Below, one piece after another: positions 17,092-24,819 of a DNA stretch of 49,696 nt. The position numbers and the translations under genes are program-made. The DNA comes from CAWGCA01 sp963820955 (lineage in GTDB: Bacteria > Pseudomonadota > Gammaproteobacteria > Chromatiales > Chromatiaceae). Numbering within the stretch: position 1 is the first letter of the stretch; every line of letters starts with the position of its first letter. The stretch covers positions 1-49,696 of the forward strand of contig CAWGCA010000011.1 of assembly GCA_963820955.1 (NCBI GenBank), in the 5' to 3' direction. The notes below the pieces were generated by a model. The model was not told where the DNA came from. It saw only the letters and a program-made list of their open reading frames with translations, and ran no database searches.

Positions 17092-17979
17092 TCAATTCTG
17101 TTTCTTCTTCCTGGCAAAGCCGATACCGGCTAGGCCGAGGCCCATCAAAGCGATGGTGGTGGGTTCAGGGACTAAAGTGGGTATCGAGGCCAGTGAAATA
17201 TTGTCCATATCACCTTCTGTAAATGCACCACCGGTTCGACCTCCGGCAATCAGCCGGTAGTTAGGTAAACTGGTTAGGTCGAGCCCTGCAATCGCTTGAT
17301 CAGTAAAAATATTCTGTGTGCTGGGTGTACCGAAAACGTCGCTGATAATATCCATATTCACCAATGCGTTGCCAGCATCGGGGTTGATTGTAACAATCGC
17401 ACGATGAAATATGTTGTCGTTTAAGTCGAGACCAAAGGAGAGACCGACATCAATTTCTGTTATCTGCACTCCAGCCCAATTCAAATTAACTACGTCGATA
17501 TTTTGAAAAATATCCAGTCCGATCGTAAAGGCATCTGCAAAGCTTGGCCGTTCCCAGATACCTCCCCCCGCGCCAGGGTTAGAGCCCCCCGTACTTCCAT
17601 ACGTGGCTGTGCTAAATATACCGATACCCAAACCATCAGCTGCTGATCCACAGCAACCTCCTGCTGCCGCATTTGTCGCATCATCTGTCATGCGGAAATC
17701 GAATGACAGCACCAGACCGGTTGGCGCGGGTCCGGTTTGTGAAGCCTCTTCATCAAAAGCGATGGAATTGTTATTGCTACCATTCAGATTCGTTAGTCGC
17801 AAGAAATTTCCGGAAGGTCCACCTCCAATTATCGATGGTGCTCCTCCGCTTGTATTGGTTAAAGTGAATGGCGTAGTTCCGCCACCATCAAAATCTTCGA
17901 ACAGTGTTGCGTTTGCGGATGTAGAAGAGAGTAAGAAAAGAGTTATGGCCGGTATATTAAAAAAATAGCGCAGTATCAT
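17092..17979 (-). CDS. PEP-CTERM sorted lectin-like secreted protein, copy B
   Basis: The 295-residue protein matches copy A (1437-2324) residue for residue through the body, from the end of the signal peptide to NISLASIPT. Differences are confined to the signal peptide (FFNIPAITLF instead of FFTLPAVTLF) and the tail (LVPEPTTIALMGLGL instead of SVPEPATLVLLGLGL). I chose the ATG at 17979, matching copy A; longer starts fall into the inserted element. The GGGGA ribosome-binding site survives, but an IS110-type element begins about 16 bp upstream of the start codon and separates the gene from its ancestral promoter. It is probably silent or driven from the insertion sequence. Confidence 0.85.
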   Translation of the reverse strand: MILRYFFNIPAITLFLLSSTSANATLFEDFDGGGTTPFTLTNTSGGAPSIIGGGPSGNFLRLTNLNGSNNNSIAFDEEASQTGPAPTGLVLSFDFRMTDDATNAAAGGCCGSAADGLGIGIFSTATYGSTGGSNPGAGGGIWERPSFADAFTIGLDIFQNIDVVNLNWAGVQITEIDVGLSFGLDLNDNIFHRAIVTINPDAGNALVNMDIISDVFGTPSTQNIFTDQAIAGLDLTSLPNYRLIAGGRTGGAFTEGDMDNISLASIPTLVPEPTTIALMGLGLAGIGFARKKKQN

Positions 17980-18000
17980 GTCTGTTCCCCGTGGTGTCAC

Positions 18001-18530
18001 CATTTAGCTGACCCCGGTCAGTTAGTTGCACGATTCTCTTCATGGCGGGGCCACGACTCTTCAGTGTTGATCGCAAGGCGTTGAGTTCAGACCGGTTACG
18101 CGCCTTCAGTTTTCATTGCGACGGTGACGGAGTTGTTGCCGATCCGCACCAGTCACCCTTCTGGATCAAGACGGTGGGAACTATCCCTGACGGGAGAGAT
18201 ACCCGGCCCCTGGCTTTTGTTGAGCCCCAGAAAAACATCGGTACCCCGCCATGGCCAAGTGGTGCTGTTCGTTTTTGTGGCGTCGCCTGAGCGCGATGGA
18301 CGGTGTTTGTCCGTCGCGAACGGGTGGCTACCTTTGCAAACAGCTTCACAGATTGATGGCTCCTCCCTTGCAGGAGATCCAACCCATTTCTGGTTTCATA
18401 ACAGGGGCGCATCAGTCTAAATTCTGTGTTCCACGATGCTGGTGATGGGATGCGATGGTGGCCAATCAGAATAGATGGTTTTCGGCCAACACCGGGACGA
18501 GCTCACCATCGCAGCCCAGAACTTATCCGT
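18001..18530 (-). ncRNA. Candidate bridge-RNA region of the IS110-type element
   Basis: The transposase is read on the minus strand, so this 530-bp non-coding stretch lies downstream of it, while the upstream side has only about 80 bp. In IS1111-type members of IS110, the structured bridge RNA that guides target and donor recognition is known to come from the long non-coding end after the transposase. I cannot fold it here, so the exact limits and loops are not assigned. No gene in this stretch is convincing. Confidence 0.35.
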
Positions 18531-19547
18531 TCATGTAAACGCCTTGTTCACGTCAAAGGCTACATGATCACGCAGGATGTAGTAGCAGGCCCGTGCCAGC
18601 TTGTGGGCCACGGTCTTAATCGCGACGATGCCGTTATTTCGGGCGCGCTTGCGCTGATAGTAGCGTTTGATCTGGGGGTTGAAGCGTACCGCGAAGTTTG
18701 CCGCCTCGATGTAAGCCCAGGCCAGATAGCGGTTTCCATTTTTGGTGTTGCCGCGGCCCTTTCGCTTGCCGTTGCTTAATCGTTCGCTGCCCACGCAGCG
18801 GCAATAGGAGGCATAGTTGCCGACCTTGGCAAAGCGCTCGATCTCACCCGTCTCTAGCATGATGGTCAGCCCCAGAATCTGACCGATGCCACTCACCGTT
18901 AGCAAGGGTTTGAACTCGGGACGCAACCTGACCCGTAACTTGACCTGCTTTTCCAGCAGGGTGATCATCTCGTCCAACGTGTGCATCACCGCTAGGCTGC
19001 TCTTCACCGCCAGCGCTAGATCAAGTTCCGGTAATAGCCGGTCCACTTCTTCGCCCGATAACCGCTTGACCTGGTTGGCACTGAGCGAACGCCCACGGTT
19101 GCGTGCCATGAGGTTCTGGATCGACTGCAGATTACTGGTGCGCTGTTGCACCAGTTGACAGCGCTTACGCAGCAGGTCCCGAATCGGACGTTGCGCCTTC
19201 GGATAGATGTATCCTTCCGGTAGCAGTCCCAGGCGCAGCAGCTTCGCCAGCCAACAGGCGTCCGAGTCGTCATCGGCGTACTTGAGTCCTTGGTACTGAG
19301 TGATCGCCGCCGTGTTGGCCAAGTGCATCCGATAGCCAGCTTCCATCAACCCATCGACGAGCCAGTACCAGTTATAGGTCGACTCCACCACCAGACCTTC
19401 GATGGAACTACTGTAGGCTTCGAGTTCGGCGAGAACAACATCCAGGTCATTCACCAATCGCCGCCGGTACACCACCCGGTCCTCTTCATCCAACAGTGCG
19501 ATTACGCTGTTGGTCGAGTGCAGGTCAATCCCACCATATAGTTTCAT
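18531..19547 (-). CDS. IS110-family transposase (DEDD type)
   Basis: The 338-residue protein has the N-terminal RuvC-like DEDD domain with Asp8 (GGIDLHSTNS), Glu55 (VVESTYNWY) and the Asp pair near 93 and 96 (YADDDSDACWLAKL). The C-terminal part contains the IS110-type serine domain region (LLTVSGIGQILGLTIM, then NYASYCRCVGSE). It is full length for the family and unbroken, so it is probably active. It drives cut-and-paste or circular-intermediate transposition guided by a bridge RNA. Confidence 0.95.
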   Translation of the reverse strand: MKLYGGIDLHSTNSVIALLDEEDRVVYRRRLVNDLDVVLAELEAYSSSIEGLVVESTYNWYWLVDGLMEAGYRMHLANTAAITQYQGLKYADDDSDACWLAKLLRLGLLPEGYIYPKAQRPIRDLLRKRCQLVQQRTSNLQSIQNLMARNRGRSLSANQVKRLSGEEVDRLLPELDLALAVKSSLAVMHTLDEMITLLEKQVKLRVRLRPEFKPLLTVSGIGQILGLTIMLETGEIERFAKVGNYASYCRCVGSERLSNGKRKGRGNTKNGNRYLAWAYIEAANFAVRFNPQIKRYYQRKRARNNGIVAIKTVAHKLARACYYILRDHVAFDVNKAFT

Positions 19548-19629
19548 TGCAAGGCCCTCCGCTCAAATCTACTTTCTGACAACTCCTATCTATAAGGTAC
19601 GACTTGGCTGACGGGTCGGCTAGATGCTT

Positions 19630-19890
19630 ATCAGGATAGCGATTTCTTTATTCAGTTAACTGCCATTAACGGCCAGACTAATCGAATTATCTAGCAATAT
19701 AGATGCCAATATATTTAAAGTCTTGAATTACAACTGGTTGAACTCAGTGTGAACCTGTGTTCCCACCGAATTAAGTGATAATTGTAAAATTAATTGACAC
19801 TTGGAATCTTAACAGTCGGAGTCTATTCCGGGCTCGGAAGAGTCTATGGATTTTCAGAGATTTTCCGAACTAACGCAAATGGCAACAGTG
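19630..19890. repeat. Duplicated upstream region of copy B, beyond the IS110 element
   Basis: This stretch matches 2346-2605 of copy A (for example GCCATTAACGGCCAGACTAA, AGCAATATAGATGCCAATAT and CTAACGCAAATGGCAACAGT) with more changes than inside the gene. It held the promoter of copy B before the insertion. No gene lies in it. Confidence 0.85.
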
Positions 19891-19944
19891 CGTCGATGTT
19901 GCTCGTTTAGTGGTTATATTAGAGGTGACTAAAAGGCGGCAAAG

Positions 19945-20033
19945 GGTCGGGTACCGTCATCTCAGTAAATCACTCCGGATTTTATCTGGAACGCAAAATA
20001 ATGCTGCGCTGCAATAGGCGGGAGTCGGCCAAT
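19945..20033 (+). repeat. Dispersed repeat, single arm (tail type II)
   Basis: GGGTCGGGTACCGTCATCTC, AAATCACTCCGGATT, then GCTGCGCTGCAATAGGCGGG and AGTCGGCC. It lies just past the copy B duplicated segment. Confidence 0.75.
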
Positions 20034-20226
20034 AAAAGTTGCTCAGTATGGCTGTCGGGAAATTTTACAAACATCAATCCGAGTGTAGTGTTGAGAATTT
20101 TCAACTATCAGATACCGATAGGGTTTCTTGATATTGCATGAATCTTGCACCGGGATATTGAATATTGCATTTAGGATAGTTGTGATGGCCGGAATATCCT
20201 TCTTTCTTTCTGTGGCAGCCTTATCG

Positions 20227-20415
20227 ATGAAACCGATGGAATACAGACGCACTCGAATAAAAGATCGCCGCGATTTCAAGTTACGACTAAAGCTTCCTTG
20301 TTGGGATCACGAAAATCGACTAATCAAAACAGATCGTCGGCGTATGCCAGATAGACGAACCGAGAATGTAATCGAAGATGAATGGGGCGAAGAAGATCAG
20401 GAAACCTCTTCTTAG
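20227..20415 (+). CDS. Small basic/acidic protein with RR..DRR motifs
   Basis: From ATG 20227 the protein has 62 residues, MKPMEYRRTRIKDRRDFKLR, with a second motif TDRRRMPDRRTENV and an acidic end (DEWGEEDQE). I recall small proteins with this paired-arginine pattern and a PCWD..N.LIKTDRR.MPDRR core in several gammaproteobacteria, function unknown. In-frame starts also exist at 20128 and 20185 and would add a hydrophobic lead; none has a strong ribosome-binding site. No membrane segment in the short version. It is followed by a terminator. Confidence 0.5.
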   Translation: MKPMEYRRTRIKDRRDFKLRLKLPCWDHENRLIKTDRRRMPDRRTENVIEDEWGEEDQETSS

Positions 20416-20469
20416 TATATCTAAAGAAATTGAATGGTTGCGCAACCAAAACTCGCAATAGCTATCTAA

Positions 20470-20493
20470 GCCCGCTTCGGCGGCGTTTTTTTG
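20470..20493 (+). terminator. Rho-independent terminator after the small RR..DRR gene
   Basis: CCCGCTTCGGCGGCG followed by seven T residues: a CCGC/GCGG stem with a TTCG tetraloop, 55 bp after the stop at 20415. Confidence 0.8.
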
Positions 20494-20499
20494 GCTTCA

Positions 20500-20542
20500 G
20501 CAATTCTTGAGTATTTTAGTGCGATAACCATTATCGACCCGT
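20500..20542 (-). repeat. Dispersed repeat, degraded end
   Basis: AGCAATTCTTGAGTATTTTA, then GTGCGATAACCATTATCGACCC: a diverged end of the family. The rest of 20543-20666 is AT-rich with no gene. Confidence 0.45.
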
Positions 20543-20674
20543 TGCTGCCAATCAGAGAGGCGTGGGAGAATGACCGCTATGATCTTTATCTATATGGAAA
20601 TGTGTCCACTTTCCTCTGCGTAATACACGTTCCCTTATCCCAACGTACATACACGCTAAATCAAATACTTAGGC

Positions 20675-21648
20675 TATGATTATGCACTTTAGACAGGTTT
20701 ATGCTATTTTCAGTGCATGAAAAAGGAAAAACCTTATAAAGATATTGGGTTACTTGATTTCCAGGACAAATTTCCAACGGAAAAAGTTTGCTGGGATTAC
20801 TTGGTCAACATGAGGTGGCCGGACGGAGTCATATGCCCCCGATGTGTGGATAGCAAGCTGGACTTCATACAAACACGAAAGGTGTTTGAATGTCGTCAAT
20901 GCCATAGGCAAATATACGCTACGGCCGGCACCATATTTCATAAGAGCCGAGTGCCCTTGCGTAAGTGGTTTTGGGCAATTTACCTTATGGCGACCTCTAA
21001 AAAAGGCGTTTCAATGCTGTATCTCCAGAATCAGCTTGGACTGGGCTCATACCACACTGCATGGTTGATGGGGCACAAAATTCGTCAAGCGATGATTCAA
21101 CGCGATAGCATGTATACGTTGGGCGGTACTGTTGAAACGGATGAAATCTTAATCGGTGGCAAGCAGTCCCTGGAGGAACGGCGTTTAAAAGGCGACAACA
21201 AAACCCCTTTCCTGATAGCTGTAGAAGAAAACTCAAATGGGGGACCAAGGTTCTTGTCATTCGAAGAGCTCGAAACGATTTATGAAGAGCATGTGGTTCC
21301 TGCAATAAAAAAGAATGTGCGTGCCGGAAGCAAAATAAAATCTGACGGATCGGGTGTTTATGTTAAAGCCCAAAAGGAGGGCTATAGACACGAACGATTA
21401 GTTGAGATGAAAGAACCAGAAAAAACGCATGAGCATTTGAAGTGGATTAATATTATTACTTCCAATCTAAAGCGATACCTTCTTTCCACCCATCATGGGG
21501 TTTTTCCTAAATACAGAAGAGCTTTTCTCGCTGAATTTGCTTACCGCTTTAATCGGAGATATTGGCCACACCAAGCCTTTGATAGGCTTCTGTATGCTTG
21601 TATCTATGCAGACCCTGCACCGTTACCTGTGTTACGTGCCTAATCATA
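20675..21648. mobile_element. Second IS1595-family insertion sequence, 974 bp
   Basis: Ends are TATGATTATGCAC and GTGCCTAATCATA, inverted repeats that differ at one position. The 8-bp duplication ACTTAGGC flanks both sides exactly (20667-20674 and 21649-21656), which again fits IS1595. It holds a single complete transposase gene. It is a different subgroup from the element at 3342-5013 and carries no passenger. Confidence 0.95.
20717..21643 (+). CDS. IS1595-family transposase, simple subgroup
   Basis: The 308-residue protein has a zinc ribbon (Cys40/Cys43 in CPRC, Cys59/Cys62 in CRQC) and an ISXO2-like catalytic domain with Asp142 (VETDEILIGG), Asp210 (IKSDGSGVY) and Asn250 (WINIITSNLKRYLL). 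It ends with the family tail EFAYRFNRRYWPHQAFDRLL. Complete and unbroken. The stop codon lies inside the right terminal repeat, as in compact members of the family. Confidence 0.95.
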   Translation: MKKEKPYKDIGLLDFQDKFPTEKVCWDYLVNMRWPDGVICPRCVDSKLDFIQTRKVFECRQCHRQIYATAGTIFHKSRVPLRKWFWAIYLMATSKKGVSMLYLQNQLGLGSYHTAWLMGHKIRQAMIQRDSMYTLGGTVETDEILIGGKQSLEERRLKGDNKTPFLIAVEENSNGGPRFLSFEELETIYEEHVVPAIKKNVRAGSKIKSDGSGVYVKAQKEGYRHERLVEMKEPEKTHEHLKWINIITSNLKRYLLSTHHGVFPKYRRAFLAEFAYRFNRRYWPHQAFDRLLYACIYADPAPLPVLRA

Positions 21649-21758
21649 ACTTAGGCAGGTGCAAACCGGGATACGCGACAAATGTGGCTCAGGAATATCG
21701 GACACATGTGGGGTATATTTGTAGTTCGGCCATATAGAGCACAGATAAAGGTGAAGAT

Positions 21759-21983
21759 ATGAATACAAAAGAACTCATTGATGAGGCAGTCTCACTACCG
21801 GTTGAAGAACGAGCCTTAGTGGTAGATTCGCTGTTGCGTAGTTTGAACCAGCCGGAATCGGAGCTAGATAGGAAATGGGCTAAGGAAGCCAAAAGGCGTC
21901 TCGCTGAACTTAGGTCTGGGCGCGTAGAACCAATTCCTGGAGAAGAGGTCTTCGGAAAGGTGTGGGAAAGGTTTGAAAAATGA
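21759..21983 (+). CDS. Antitoxin of a type II toxin-antitoxin pair (addiction-module family)
   Basis: The 74-residue protein reads MNTKELIDEAVSLPVEERAL and continues with VDSLLRSLNQPE, the known pattern of the putative addiction-module component family (TIGR02574-like) that partners RelE/ParE toxins. It overlaps the toxin start by 4 bp (ATGA), the usual arrangement. It should neutralise the toxin and repress the operon. Two similar motifs (ACAAATGTGG and ACACATGTGG) about 21680-21715 upstream may be operator half-sites. A GGTGAAG site precedes the ATG. Confidence 0.9.
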   Translation: MNTKELIDEAVSLPVEERALVVDSLLRSLNQPESELDRKWAKEAKRRLAELRSGRVEPIPGEEVFGKVWERFEK

Positions 21984-22270
21984 GCTTTTCCTTTCACCCA
22001 GAGGCAGAAGAAGAATTCAATAAAGCAATAGATTATTACGAAGACATAGAGCCTGGCTTGGGGTATGACTTTGCGCTGGAAGTCTATTCAACCATCAAAC
22101 GGTCAGTCGAATTCCCAAAGGTTTGGGCTGTGCTCGAAGGAGATGTCAGAAGGTCTTTGGTAAGGCGATTTCCCTATGGAATCCTGTATTCGGAAGAACA
22201 AGATAGGATATTTATTGTGGCGGTGATGAATCTTCATCGAGAGCCGGAATACTGGAAGAAGAGAAAGTAA
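21980..22270 (+). CDS. RelE/ParE-family toxin
   Basis: The 96-residue protein reads MSFSFHPEAEEEFNKAIDYY and continues to VRRSLVRRFPYGILYSEEQD and LHREPEYWKKRK, the standard RelE/ParE fold signature with the basic C-terminal residues. Toxins of this family cleave ribosome-bound mRNA or poison gyrase; which one applies cannot be told from sequence. It pairs with the antitoxin directly upstream. An attC-like site follows it within 6 bp, so the pair may be a mobile gene cassette. Confidence 0.92.
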   Translation: MSFSFHPEAEEEFNKAIDYYEDIEPGLGYDFALEVYSTIKRSVEFPKVWAVLEGDVRRSLVRRFPYGILYSEEQDRIFIVAVMNLHREPEYWKKRK

Positions 22271-22275
22271 GAAAA

Positions 22276-22351
22276 GCCGAACAAGGCACTCAACTCGGAC
22301 CGCCTCAGTCGCTGGCGCTCCTTCGGCGGCCGGTTAGCGCAAACGTTAGGG
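22276..22351. repeat. attC-like site (integron cassette recombination site) after the TA pair
   Basis: The site starts GCCGAAC and ends GTTAGGG, close to the R"/R' consensus RYYYAAC...GTTRRRY. The inner boxes GCACTCAACTCGG and CCGGTTAGCGC pair as inverted repeats with extra unpaired bases in the left box, the strand-choice hallmark of attC. A CCGCC/GGCGG stem lies between. Length about 76 bp is within the attC range. No integron integrase is in the window. Confidence 0.7.
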
Positions 22352-22377
22352 CTCATCAACCATAAAAGGAGATTGTC

Positions 22378-23019
22378 ATGATTGTGCACGAGCGTGCAAA
22401 AGTGCTCCTCATCAGGGCAAGATTCGCTATTATTCTAAGCCAAATAGCGATTGTTTTTTCTCTATTAGTTTCGCTTGGTATTGGTGCAGCCCAGGCTGAA
22501 TTTGTCTATCAATATACAGGTAACAATTACGAAAACTTCTACCCATCATCGGGTAATAGTTATGATATTTCCATGAGCATAGTAGGTAGCTTCACAACAG
22601 GTTCGCCTTTGATAAATTTCAAAGGTGACGCAAATTTGGATGTTATGCAGTACAGTTTTTTTGACGGACTCAATACGCTTACTGAAGCAGATTCAAAAGT
22701 TACTATGTTCTATCTTGAGACAAATGGCTCTGGAAACATAATGAATTGGTTTATCCGGTTAGATAATTTCGAGGACATAGTAAATATTGGAGACAGGGCT
22801 TATTTGATTGAAACTGTCAGCGATGAAATTATTCAACTTGATAGAGGCAGTATTGTCGAGTGCATTGAGGTAGGTTGCTCTACGGTTACATCTATCGCAA
22901 GCGCATGGTCGGAAAATCCAGGCAACTGGAGTGTCGTGCCTGTTTCCTCAGCCCTATGGCTCTTCGGCTCCGGCCTGCTGGGGTTGATCGGAATCGGAAG
23001 GAGAAAGAAAGCAGCTTAA
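22378..23019 (+). CDS. Secreted protein with VPVSSALWLF sorting tail
   Basis: The ATG follows an AAAAGGAGA site and lies only 27 bp after the attC-like site. The 213-residue protein has an N-terminal export signal (IAIVFSLLVSLGIGAAQA after a basic lead), a beta-rich unknown body (FVYQYTGNNYENFYPSSGNS near its start; one close cysteine pair, VECIEVGC), and a VPLPA-like tail (VPVSSALWLFGSGLLGLIG, then IGRRKK). It should be exosortase-processed. Its own terminator is missing just downstream; a fitting one lies beyond the IS21-like element at 27240, which suggests that element inserted between gene and terminator. Confidence 0.85.
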   Translation: MIVHERAKVLLIRARFAIILSQIAIVFSLLVSLGIGAAQAEFVYQYTGNNYENFYPSSGNSYDISMSIVGSFTTGSPLINFKGDANLDVMQYSFFDGLNTLTEADSKVTMFYLETNGSGNIMNWFIRLDNFEDIVNIGDRAYLIETVSDEIIQLDRGSIVECIEVGCSTVTSIASAWSENPGNWSVVPVSSALWLFGSGLLGLIGIGRRKKAA

Positions 23020-23196
23020 CTTTAACACTCACACTGATTCACCCCCCCATACTCACCAAAATTGACCCACCCCGGTATTCGCGATAGCGCTGCCCACGAT
23101 TTCTGACCCAACTCAACAACGAACTCCTATTATTTGCTGATATAGCTCCCTCGGCCAAGACTCTCCGAAACGATTTCCATCGAAGAGAAGCTTGGT

Positions 23197-23646
23197 ATGG
23201 AAAAGAGACGTTGTGCCGCTTGTCACAAACTCTTTCACCCCCGTCCTCAATCCCCTGGTCAGAAGTTCTGCGCTGCCGCTGACTGTCAGCGGGAACGCAA
23301 GCGTCGCTGGCAGAAGGCCCGGCGAGCTGCCGAGTCGGATTACCGGGATAACGATGTTCAGGCCACCCGGCAGTGGCGCAGCCGGCATCCCGACTATTGG
23401 CATTCGTATCGCCGCAAACACCCTCAGTCGGTCATCCGAAACCGGGAAAAGCAGCGTGAACGCGATCGCTCCAGGGGGTTGCCGCCGTCCCGTTCGCCAC
23501 CAGCGCCTCGTCTTGCAAATGAGGACGCGTCAAGCCTTCATTTTCGATTTGAAACCGGGACTTATCGCATGATTCCTGTGACTGGGCGGGATCTTGCAAA
23601 TGAGGATGCGTGCCTGGTGAAAATCGCTTTATTATCGGGAGGTTAA
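23197..23646 (+). CDS. Cys/Arg-rich zinc-finger-like protein of the IS21-like transposon
   Basis: The 149-residue protein starts MEKRRCAACHKLFHPRPQSP and continues with FCAAADCQRERKRRWQKARR, giving a compact four-cysteine knuckle (C6, C9, C26, C31) followed by a very basic region with RRKHPQ and RNREKQRERDRSR. It looks like a nucleic-acid-binding protein. It precedes the ParB-domain gene. The last third contains LANEDA twice, because two of three 15-bp direct repeats lie inside the frame. That part may therefore not be a conserved protein end. I recall near-identical N-termini beside IS21-like genes; function unknown. Confidence 0.65.
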   Translation: MEKRRCAACHKLFHPRPQSPGQKFCAAADCQRERKRRWQKARRAAESDYRDNDVQATRQWRSRHPDYWHSYRRKHPQSVIRNREKQRERDRSRGLPPSRSPPAPRLANEDASSLHFRFETGTYRMIPVTGRDLANEDACLVKIALLSGG

Positions 23647-23679
23647 ACGATTTTTACTGTCATCTTGCAAATGAGGACT
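23511..23679 (+). repeat. Three direct repeats (iteron-like) upstream of the ParB-domain gene
   Basis: TCTTGCAAATGAGGA occurs at 23511, 23592 and 23663, followed by CGCGT, TGCGT and CTTCA, respectively. Spacing is 81 and 71 bp. None was seen elsewhere in the window. They sit directly before the gene at 23719 and could be binding sites for its product or for IstA. Confidence 0.8.
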
Positions 23680-23718
23680 TCATCGCCATAGGGCCTGAGG
23701 GCGAGTAGGGTTTGAGGC

Positions 23719-24819
23719 ATGACGAGCTTTGCCATCCAAACCCTGGAGTCGGATCTGCACCGCCTGGAACTGCGCTTTGCCTCCCTGCGGCTGCGCCAAC
23801 CCCGGGTAGTCGACCGTCTGGCTCGCTCGATCGAACAAAACGGTCAACTGGTCCCGGTGGTGGCGGTAGCCGAGCAGGAGGCGCGGTGGGTGCTGATCGA
23901 TGGCTATCTGCGCATCGAGGCCCTACGCCGCCTGTCCCGGGATACCGCCCGGGTGGAGCTATGGGATTGCCCCCTCGCGCAAGCCCTGCTGATTATTCTG
24001 GTACGCATGCAAGGGCGCACCTGGGAGGCGATCGAGGAAGGCGCCATCATCCGCGAGTTGATTACGCGATTTGACCTTTCCCAGCGCGAAGTGGCACGCC
24101 AAAGCGGTCGCGATGTGAGTTGGGTGAACCGGCGCCTGAGCCTGGTACAGGCGCTGCCCGAAGCCTTGTTTAGCGCCATCTGCCGGGGAGAGTTTTCCAC
24201 TTGGGCGGCCACCCGGGTGCTGGCCCCGTTGGCGCGCGCCAACGCCGATCATGCCCAGACGCTGATCGCCTCCCTGCAGCGCGAACCGCTGACCACCCGC
24301 GAGCTGCACACCTGGTATCAACATTACCAGAAGGCCAATCGACCCAAACGCGGACGCATGCTGGCTCAACCCCGCCTGTTCTGTCAGGCCTTGCAGGCGC
24401 AGACCCGGGACCAGGCAGCCAGTGAGCTGCGCGCGGGACCGGAAGGGTCCTGGCTGGCGGAGTTGAAACGCTTGACTCGGCGTCTGCGTGGCCTGCACAA
24501 GCAGCTGCCGTTGGTCTTTACCGGCGTCCTGGAAACGGGGCCGCTGCAGCAGGCCTGGACGGAGATGAAAACTCTGGTTCAGGCAGTAGACGAAACACTG
24601 ACGAGGTATACCCCCCATGATCCCCCCGGAAATCAGAGAGGCGATTCTGGCCCTGAACAGCAAAGGCACCCGGATACGCAAGATCGCCCGGTTGTTGAAG
24701 ATCTCGCGCAACACCGTGCGTCAGGCGATACGCCAGCCGCCGCCACCCCAAGGCATGGTGGAACCGGAGATTCCAGCTCACCTGCTGGAACCGATCAGCG
24801 AAGCCTTTGTACGTTGTGA
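23719..24819 (+). CDS. ParB N-terminal-domain protein of the IS21-like transposon
   Basis: The 366-residue protein carries a ParB N-terminal-like domain at about residues 17-95 (RVVDRLARSIEQNGQLVPVV, then WVLIDGYLRIEALRRL) and a helix-turn-helix at about 115-140 (LSQREVARQSGRDVSWVNRR). It should bind specific DNA, and ParB-type domains can hydrolyse CTP and spread. The conserved end is probably near residue 300; the last 67 codons overlap the IstA gene in another frame and look like an unselected translation (Pro/Arg/Gln rich). The upstream iterons are plausible binding sites. It differs from chromosomal ParB in lacking a ParA neighbour. Confidence 0.8.
   Translation: MTSFAIQTLESDLHRLELRFASLRLRQPRVVDRLARSIEQNGQLVPVVAVAEQEARWVLIDGYLRIEALRRLSRDTARVELWDCPLAQALLIILVRMQGRTWEAIEEGAIIRELITRFDLSQREVARQSGRDVSWVNRRLSLVQALPEALFSAICRGEFSTWAATRVLAPLARANADHAQTLIASLQREPLTTRELHTWYQHYQKANRPKRGRMLAQPRLFCQALQAQTRDQAASELRAGPEGSWLAELKRLTRRLRGLHKQLPLVFTGVLETGPLQQAWTEMKTLVQAVDETLTRYTPHDPPGNQRGDSGPEQQRHPDTQDRPVVEDLAQHRASGDTPAAATPRHGGTGDSSSPAGTDQRSLCTL

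Larger units (their letters stand above)
17996..19629. mobile_element. IS110-family (IS1111-type) element inserted in the copy B upstream region
   Basis: Comparing with copy A fixes the ends: copy A reads CCCCGCGGTATCAGAATAG, while copy B breaks after GTGGT (17995) and resumes at ATCAGGATAG (19630), so about 1634 bp are inserted. Sub-terminal inverted repeats TAGCTGACCC (18005-18014) and the complement of TAGCCGACCC (19613-19622), set in by 7-9 bp, are typical of the IS1111 subgroup. There is no clear target duplication, as expected for IS110. End positions may be off by a base or two. Confidence 0.9.

Noticed and set aside
23511..23679. The three direct repeats as a CRISPR array
   Set aside because: The units are 15 bp, spacing is uneven and longer than spacers, and no cas genes are near.
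23959..24714. A 251-codon minus-strand open frame across the ParB-domain gene
   Set aside because: It is the shadow of a GC-rich gene whose plus-strand frame shows ParB and helix-turn-helix motifs.
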